Shown here: positions 27,922 to 32,067 of the stretch, one piece after another
Layout: each line of letters opens with the position of its first letter
How positions within the stretch are numbered: the first letter of the stretch is position 1
Assembly (NCBI GenBank): GCA_017859745.1
Contig: JAFMML010000035.1
Location: 1-32,067, forward strand
DNA: 32,067 nucleotides
Source of the DNA: Planctomycetota bacterium
Lineage (GTDB): Bacteria; Planctomycetota; Phycisphaerae; Phycisphaerales; SM1A02
Direction: 5' to 3'
Program-made: the position numbers and the translations under genes
The notes under the pieces: model-generated
Told to the model about the DNA's origin: nothing
Databases searched by the model: none
What the model saw: only the letters and a program-made list of their open reading frames with translations

Positions 27922-28919
27922 TCCTCTGCCGCATCGGCCGATTCGATCGGCGCCGCACGTCCGCCTTCTCGATCGCCGGCGTGCTCCTCGCCGTCGCGAT
28001 CGGCGCCTGCGAGACCGCACCCGATCGCTCGAACGAACCCGCTTCGAACACCCCGAACCGCTCTCGTCCCTCCGGACTCTCCGGTGCCCGCGACACCGCG
28101 CCGGTGGCCTTCTTCGACGACCGCCCCGTGCGGCGAGGCGACCTCGACGCGGCGTTGACGGAGTACGGCGGTGGCGTCGTCCTTCGCGAGCACCTTCTCG
28201 ACCTGCGCCTGGCGAAGCTCGCCGCGTCTCGGGGCGTCGCCGTCGACGAGGCGATGATCGCGGAGGAACTCGCTCGGTTGCAGGCCAGTCTCGATCCCGA
28301 CCCCGATCGCGCCGCCGAGCTGCTCGCGGCGGTGCGGATGCGACAGGGCCTCGGCGATGCCCGCTTCGGCGCGCTGCTGCGGCGCAACGCCCTCCTCAGA
28401 GCCCTCGTCGCCGGCGAGGTCCGCCCCGACGAGGCCGCGATCTCCCGGATCCACGACGTGCGCCACGGACCGCGTCGCCAGGTCCGGGTCGTCGCAAGCG
28501 GGAGTCTCGCCGAAAGCGAGGCGGTGCTGCGGGAACTCGCCGACGGCGGCGAGTTCACCGAGATCGCCTTCCGCCGCTCGACCGATCCCAGTCGCGCGTC
28601 CGGAGGACTCGTGCCGCCGGTCAGTCGTCTCGATCCGTCGTGGCCCGCGTCGTTCCGCGAGGCGGTGTTCTCCTTGTCGATCGGCGAGATCTCGGCGCCG
28701 GTGCTCGTCGAGGATGCATGGGTCGTCGCCCTCTGTCTCGACGAGACGCCCGGCGACGGCACCTCGATCGAGGCGGTGCGGGCGGAGCTCGAACGCCTCG
28801 CCCGCCTGCAGCAGGAGCGGGTGTTGATGGATCGCCTCGCGAGGGAGATCGACGCGGGCCTCGACCCGAGAGTGCTCGATCCGAGTCTTCGCGACGCCTG
28901 GCGGCGCACCCGCCCCTGA
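27918..28919 (+). CDS. Parvulin-type (PpiC/SurA-like) peptidyl-prolyl isomerase lipoprotein
   Basis: A 333-residue lipoprotein: the signal SIAGVLLAVAIGA is followed by lipidated Cys31. A low-complexity linker (about 32-65) leads to a helical SurA-N-like segment (VRRGDLDAALTEYGGGVVLREHLLDLRLAKLAASRGVAVDEAMIAEEL), then a parvulin domain (about 186-276): VVASGSLAESEAVLRELADGGEFTEIAFRRSTDPSRASGGLVPPVSRLDPSWPASFREAVFSLSIGEISAPVLVEDAWVVALC. It should assist folding of exported proteins. ATGA overlap couples it to the membrane protein upstream. The convergent permease gene ends only 12 bases away. Confidence 0.85.
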   Translation: MILCRIGRFDRRRTSAFSIAGVLLAVAIGACETAPDRSNEPASNTPNRSRPSGLSGARDTAPVAFFDDRPVRRGDLDAALTEYGGGVVLREHLLDLRLAKLAASRGVAVDEAMIAEELARLQASLDPDPDRAAELLAAVRMRQGLGDARFGALLRRNALLRALVAGEVRPDEAAISRIHDVRHGPRRQVRVVASGSLAESEAVLRELADGGEFTEIAFRRSTDPSRASGGLVPPVSRLDPSWPASFREAVFSLSIGEISAPVLVEDAWVVALCLDETPGDGTSIEAVRAELERLARLQQERVLMDRLAREIDAGLDPRVLDPSLRDAWRRTRP

Positions 28920-28931
28920 TCGGCCGACCCG

Positions 28932-30062
28932 TCAGGAGCGCAGCCACGCCACCCGCGCCACCGCGATCGGCAGCAGGAGCGCCGCGGGCAGGAACGACGA
29001 GAGCGCCGGCGGCAGGCCCGGCAGTTCGACGGACATGATCGCCAGCGAACCGAGCACGCCGGGCACGGCGATCGCCGCCGCCTTGGCGCTCTGGCCCAGA
29101 AGTGGACGGGGTTCGCGCAGCAGGAAGCACGGCAGCACCGTCGCGAGGACCAGGAGATTCACCGCCACCTGCGCGAATCGTCCGTAGTAGGTTCTCGCCA
29201 GCACGTCGCCCTCGGGACCCGCCTCGCGCCGCAGACGCTGGATCTCGACGAGTCCCAGCAGCTGGGCGTACTCGGCGGAGCGCCGCACCAGAAGCGACGT
29301 CGGCGACAGATCGGTTTCGAACCGCTCGACCGGCCGCGCGGTGCGAACGACCCGATCGGCGGAGAGCGCCTCGTCGCCCGCGGGTCGGATCTCGATCGAC
29401 TCGCCCCCTTCGAGCACCCAGGCGGAGCCGGCCTCCTCCCACACCGCCGACGAGGCCGTGATCCGCTCGACCGCTCGACCCACGTCGTCCCGGCGCAGGA
29501 AGAGCGGCTCGTCGAGACGTCCCTCGTCGGGATCGAACCGCACCGCCCGAAGCAGGTCGTTGTCGGCGTCGCGAGTGAGGGGCACCTCGTAGGCCCGCAG
29601 ACCTCGCGTCAGGATCGCGTCGTGATCCCGCAGCAGCATCGGGGCGATGCGGGGCAGCACCAGTTCGCCGTTGACCACCGCCAGCAGGTTGAGCGCGAAG
29701 GCGCCTGCCAGAATCACCAGTCCGACCCGGACGAGGCCGATGCCGGCGCTGGCGATGGCGACCAGCTCCCGGTGCTTGACCATCGAGGACAACGTGAACC
29801 CCGCCGCCGCCACCGCCACCAGGCCGACCATGAAGCCGAAGAACTGGAAGATCCGCGGACCGTGGAAGTCGAGGATCGCCATCGCGACCGCCACCGGCAT
29901 CGACTCGAAACGCCCCGTCTCGACCGCCCGCTGGGCCACATCGACGAACTCGTCGATCTGCAGCACCACGTCGAGCGTGACCGCGAGCACGAAGAAGATC
30001 GCGAACAGCAGCAGGAAGTTCCCGAGGAACCGAAGGAGGATGACGCGGTCGAGGAGAATCAT
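28932..30062 (-). CDS. LptF/LptG-family LPS export permease (YjgP/YjgQ)
   Basis: A 376-residue inner-membrane subunit of the LptB2FG transporter type that extracts lipopolysaccharide for transfer to the outer membrane. The N-terminus LDRVILLRFLGNFLLLFAIFFVLAVTLDVVLQIDEFVD and the following spans (IFQFFGFMVGLVAVAAAGFTLSSMVKHRELVAIASAGIGLVRVGLVIL) are characteristic, then a periplasmic beta-jellyroll (about 135-290) and terminal spans (VAVNLLVLATVLPCFLLREPR; PGVLGSLAIMSVELPGLPPALSSFLPAALLLPIA). Length is typical of the family. It follows the longer paralogue by 33 bases; which is LptF and which LptG cannot be settled here. Confidence 0.88.
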   Translation of the reverse strand: MILLDRVILLRFLGNFLLLFAIFFVLAVTLDVVLQIDEFVDVAQRAVETGRFESMPVAVAMAILDFHGPRIFQFFGFMVGLVAVAAAGFTLSSMVKHRELVAIASAGIGLVRVGLVILAGAFALNLLAVVNGELVLPRIAPMLLRDHDAILTRGLRAYEVPLTRDADNDLLRAVRFDPDEGRLDEPLFLRRDDVGRAVERITASSAVWEEAGSAWVLEGGESIEIRPAGDEALSADRVVRTARPVERFETDLSPTSLLVRRSAEYAQLLGLVEIQRLRREAGPEGDVLARTYYGRFAQVAVNLLVLATVLPCFLLREPRPLLGQSAKAAAIAVPGVLGSLAIMSVELPGLPPALSSFLPAALLLPIAVARVAWLRS

Positions 30063-30095
30063 CGTCGTGAGCGATCGTTCGAACCGGCCATGCCC

Positions 30096-31766
30096 TCAGC
30101 GGCGAGCCACCCGCCACCAGGCCACGGTGAAGACGATCGCCAGCATGCCGGCCTGGGCCATCCAGATCGTCAGGAGCCCCGGAACGGGGCGATCCCAGCG
30201 GATCATCTGCTGACCGCTGGAGATGAGGAGCATGTCGAGGATGCCCGGGATGAACAGCATGGCGAAGGCGCCCAGCGCCACGCTCGCCTTGGACCGCACG
30301 CCGAGCAGCGCCCCGAGCACCGGCAGCAGCAGTCCGATCAGCGACTGCGCCGCCCGCTGGTTCTGTCGCGCCAGCACGTCGAGGCGAAATCGCTCGGCGC
30401 CGGCCTCGAGACGGTCGACTCCGGAAGCGACCGCGAGGCCGAGCGACACGATGGATGCGTCGGCGGACGACCGGGAGGCCTCCGCCTCGGCTCGACCGGA
30501 TTCGAGCAGTTCGTCGAGCGAGGTCGGCGGCGCCCGGTCCGGGCAGAGGTCCGCCGAAAGTCCGCCCACCGTGGCGGGCCAGCGTCCCCGTCGACGATCG
30601 AGGCCGATCAGCTCCTCCGCCGGCGTGCCGGCGGCGACGGCGAGTTCGAGACGATCCGACCCGCTCTCGAAGGCGAGCGTCGCCTCGGGCACCCGGGTGC
30701 GTCGACGTTCGACGCCGTCGGCTCGCTCCTCGAGGCGAACGGCGCCGTCGCGCCGCGACGGAACGAGGCGATCGCCGACGAGACGGGCTCCGCCGATGAC
30801 CACGCTGCGTCCGGTGAGCGGAGATCGAAGTTCGAGTCCCTCGGCACTCGCGAGGCCCTCCCGCAGGCATCGCCATCGATCGATCCGCATCAACGACCGC
30901 TCGAGCGGCCGCGCGGCCTCCTGCACCGGCCGGTAGGCCGCCGGGCGACGCCGGGCATCGATCAGTTCGGGCAGGGTGAGGCCCTTGGGCTCGCCACCGA
31001 GATCTCGGCCGAGATCGATCGCCTCCGGACGGGCTTGAGGCAGGACCGCGACGGCCTGCTCCTCGGCGCGCTGAACCGTGGCGTTGACGAGGACGAGCTT
31101 CAGCACCGCACCTGCGTCGGCGGGATACACGTCGATCACCGCGTTCTCCGCCGTGAACTCGGTCCTCGGTCGCTGAGGTCGCCCCTCCATCTCGAGCGCC
31201 GCGACCCCGCTCAGGATCAGTCGGTCGCGAGCGCCCGACGGAGGCGGATCGGGGCTCAGATAGGCCGCGTCCGCGTAGATCTCCAGATTTCCGACCTGCA
31301 GGCCCTCGCCCGCCTCGACGGCGGCGACGAGCATCCGCGCCGCATCGCGAGCCAACAGCGTCTGCATCGATCTCCAGAAGATCGGCGAGGCCCAGTGGAC
31401 CAGCCCGATCATGCCCACCATCAGGGCCAGCCCCAGCAGCACCGCCGGTGCGAGGATCGTCCGCAGGCGCAGGCCCGCCGCCTCCATGGCCTGCACCTCG
31501 CGATCGATGCTCATGCGGTGATAGACCGTGACCGCCGAGAACGCCGCCGCGACCGGCAGCGCGTACTGCAGCATCGGAACGCTGGCGTAGATCAGGAACT
31601 TCGGAAGATCCGCCGGCCCCAGCAGGTTCTGCGAGAGCGGCCGCACCGCGGCGCCGAACGCCACGACGACCACGAGCACCGAGCTCGTCAGCAGGGTGGT
31701 GCGGAGCAGGTCCGCGAGGATCGATCGATGGAGCAGCCAGGGAACCCGCATCGTCCGGCGGCGCAT
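30096..31766 (-). CDS. LptF/LptG-family permease with enlarged periplasmic domain
   Basis: A 556-residue paralogue of the preceding permease. N-terminal spans (LHRSILADLLRTTLLTSSVLVVVVAFGAAVRPLSQNLLG; FLIYASVPMLQYALPVAAAFSAVTVYHRMSIDREVQAMEAAGLRLRTILAPAVLLGLALMVGMIGLVHWASPIFW) and C-terminal spans (QSLIGLLLPVLGALLGVRSKASVALGAFAMLFIPGILDMLLI; GLLTIWMAQAGMLAIVFTVAWWRVAR) are those of LptF/G. The middle, about residues 130-440, is some 150-200 residues longer than usual. The start codon overlaps the stop of the upstream regulator (TGATG), so translation is coupled; an ATG at 31751 (MRVPWLLH) is an alternative. Confidence 0.85.
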   Translation of the reverse strand: MRRRTMRVPWLLHRSILADLLRTTLLTSSVLVVVVAFGAAVRPLSQNLLGPADLPKFLIYASVPMLQYALPVAAAFSAVTVYHRMSIDREVQAMEAAGLRLRTILAPAVLLGLALMVGMIGLVHWASPIFWRSMQTLLARDAARMLVAAVEAGEGLQVGNLEIYADAAYLSPDPPPSGARDRLILSGVAALEMEGRPQRPRTEFTAENAVIDVYPADAGAVLKLVLVNATVQRAEEQAVAVLPQARPEAIDLGRDLGGEPKGLTLPELIDARRRPAAYRPVQEAARPLERSLMRIDRWRCLREGLASAEGLELRSPLTGRSVVIGGARLVGDRLVPSRRDGAVRLEERADGVERRRTRVPEATLAFESGSDRLELAVAAGTPAEELIGLDRRRGRWPATVGGLSADLCPDRAPPTSLDELLESGRAEAEASRSSADASIVSLGLAVASGVDRLEAGAERFRLDVLARQNQRAAQSLIGLLLPVLGALLGVRSKASVALGAFAMLFIPGILDMLLISSGQQMIRWDRPVPGLLTIWMAQAGMLAIVFTVAWWRVARR

Positions 31767-32067
31767 CAGCGCAGGCCGTACTCCTTCAGCTTGCGGTAGA
31801 GCGTGCGTTCGCCGATGCCCAGCAGCAGCGCCGCCTGCTCGCGATTGCCGCCGGTGAGGGCGAGGGTCTGACGGATCGCCTCCTTCTCGATGCGGTCGAG
31901 GCCGACGCCGGCGAGGCCGCGCACCGAGGGGCCGTCCTCTTCGTCCTCCGAACGGATCTCCGGCGGCACGTCCCGGACGTCGAGCCGGTCGCCCTCGCAG
32001 GAGACCACCATGCGGTGGATCAGGTTGAACAGCTCCCGCACGTTGCCCGGCCACCGGTAGGCGATCA
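31766..32067 (-). CDS. NtrC-family sigma-54-dependent activator, C-terminus (partial)
   Basis: The last 99 codons of a bacterial enhancer-binding protein, open at the window edge. It begins in the AAA+ domain's sensor-2 motif (YRWPGNVRELFNLIHRMVV), then a linker (DVRDVPPEIRSEDEEDGPS), and ends in a Fis-type helix-turn-helix: IEKEAIRQTLALTGGNREQAALLLGIGERTLYRKLKEYGL. Such proteins remodel sigma-54 polymerase from upstream sites, usually as response regulators; the receiver domain would lie outside. The stop overlaps the start of the permease gene (TGATG). Confidence 0.92.
   Translation of the reverse strand, partial: IAYRWPGNVRELFNLIHRMVVSCEGDRLDVRDVPPEIRSEDEEDGPSVRGLAGVGLDRIEKEAIRQTLALTGGNREQAALLLGIGERTLYRKLKEYGLR

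Overview
The window is about 70% GC and reads as a chromosomal segment of a Gram-negative, free-living aquatic planctomycete, most likely class Phycisphaerae. Four things point there: two secreted proteins ending in paired dockerin-like Asp/Gly-rich motifs (GDLNGDGIVDGTDL... and GDFDGSGDVGGADL...) of the kind abundant in that class, a protein with a PEP-CTERM-like tail, a member of the Planctomycetes/Verrucomicrobia-restricted Minf_1886 family, and an Ffh with the planctomycete-like TKFDSDTRGG variant. I see no tRNA, rRNA, insertion sequence, prophage or CRISPR. Apart from the secreted proteins it is mostly core genome.

Layout. 1-1599 (minus): a TonB-receptor-like N-terminus, cut by the window edge, follows a secreted helical-repeat protein with overlapping codons. 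2005-3720 (plus): a secreted beta-helix/dockerin-like protein, then a strong terminator, a striking cluster of 7-mers spaced 9-10 bp apart, a long hairpin and a 14-bp tandem repeat. 3996-7963 (minus): an OmpA-family lipoprotein, a prepilin peptidase, and xseB and xseA (exonuclease VII). 8002-15222 (plus): recG, divergent from xseA; a small NTF2-like lipoprotein; a PEP-CTERM-like protein; polX; ffh. 15286-19175 (minus): an AI-2E-family permease, and an amidohydrolase, 3-methyladenine glycosylase, Minf_1886 unit. 19346-24625 (plus): a Pal/MotB-like lipoprotein, a 968-residue protein with four lamin-tail-like repeats, and rpmI-rplT. 24835-25586 (minus): the fliW-csrA motility regulators. 25720-28919 (plus): a GT-C-type membrane protein overlapping a parvulin lipoprotein. 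28932-32067 (minus): the end of an NtrC-type activator and two LptF/LptG-family permeases.

How the genes relate. Five DNA repair or recombination genes (xseA, xseB, recG, polX, the alkyl-base glycosylase) lie within about 12 kb but in separate transcription units. Envelope functions dominate the rest: two peptidoglycan-binding OmpA-type lipoproteins, a periplasmic prolyl isomerase, LPS export permeases, a prepilin peptidase and several secreted or anchored surface proteins.

Most noteworthy. Many first genes lack a Shine-Dalgarno sequence and instead have a TANNNT -10-like hexamer (mostly TACNNT) ending 6-8 bases before the start codon, which predicts leaderless mRNAs. Genes with a good Shine-Dalgarno site lack that hexamer. 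In two divergent pairs the opposing -10 hexamers overlap physically. I found no clear evidence of a wholly new enzymatic system; the best leads are this start-site architecture, the repeat cluster at 3787-3980 and the internally duplicated secreted proteins.
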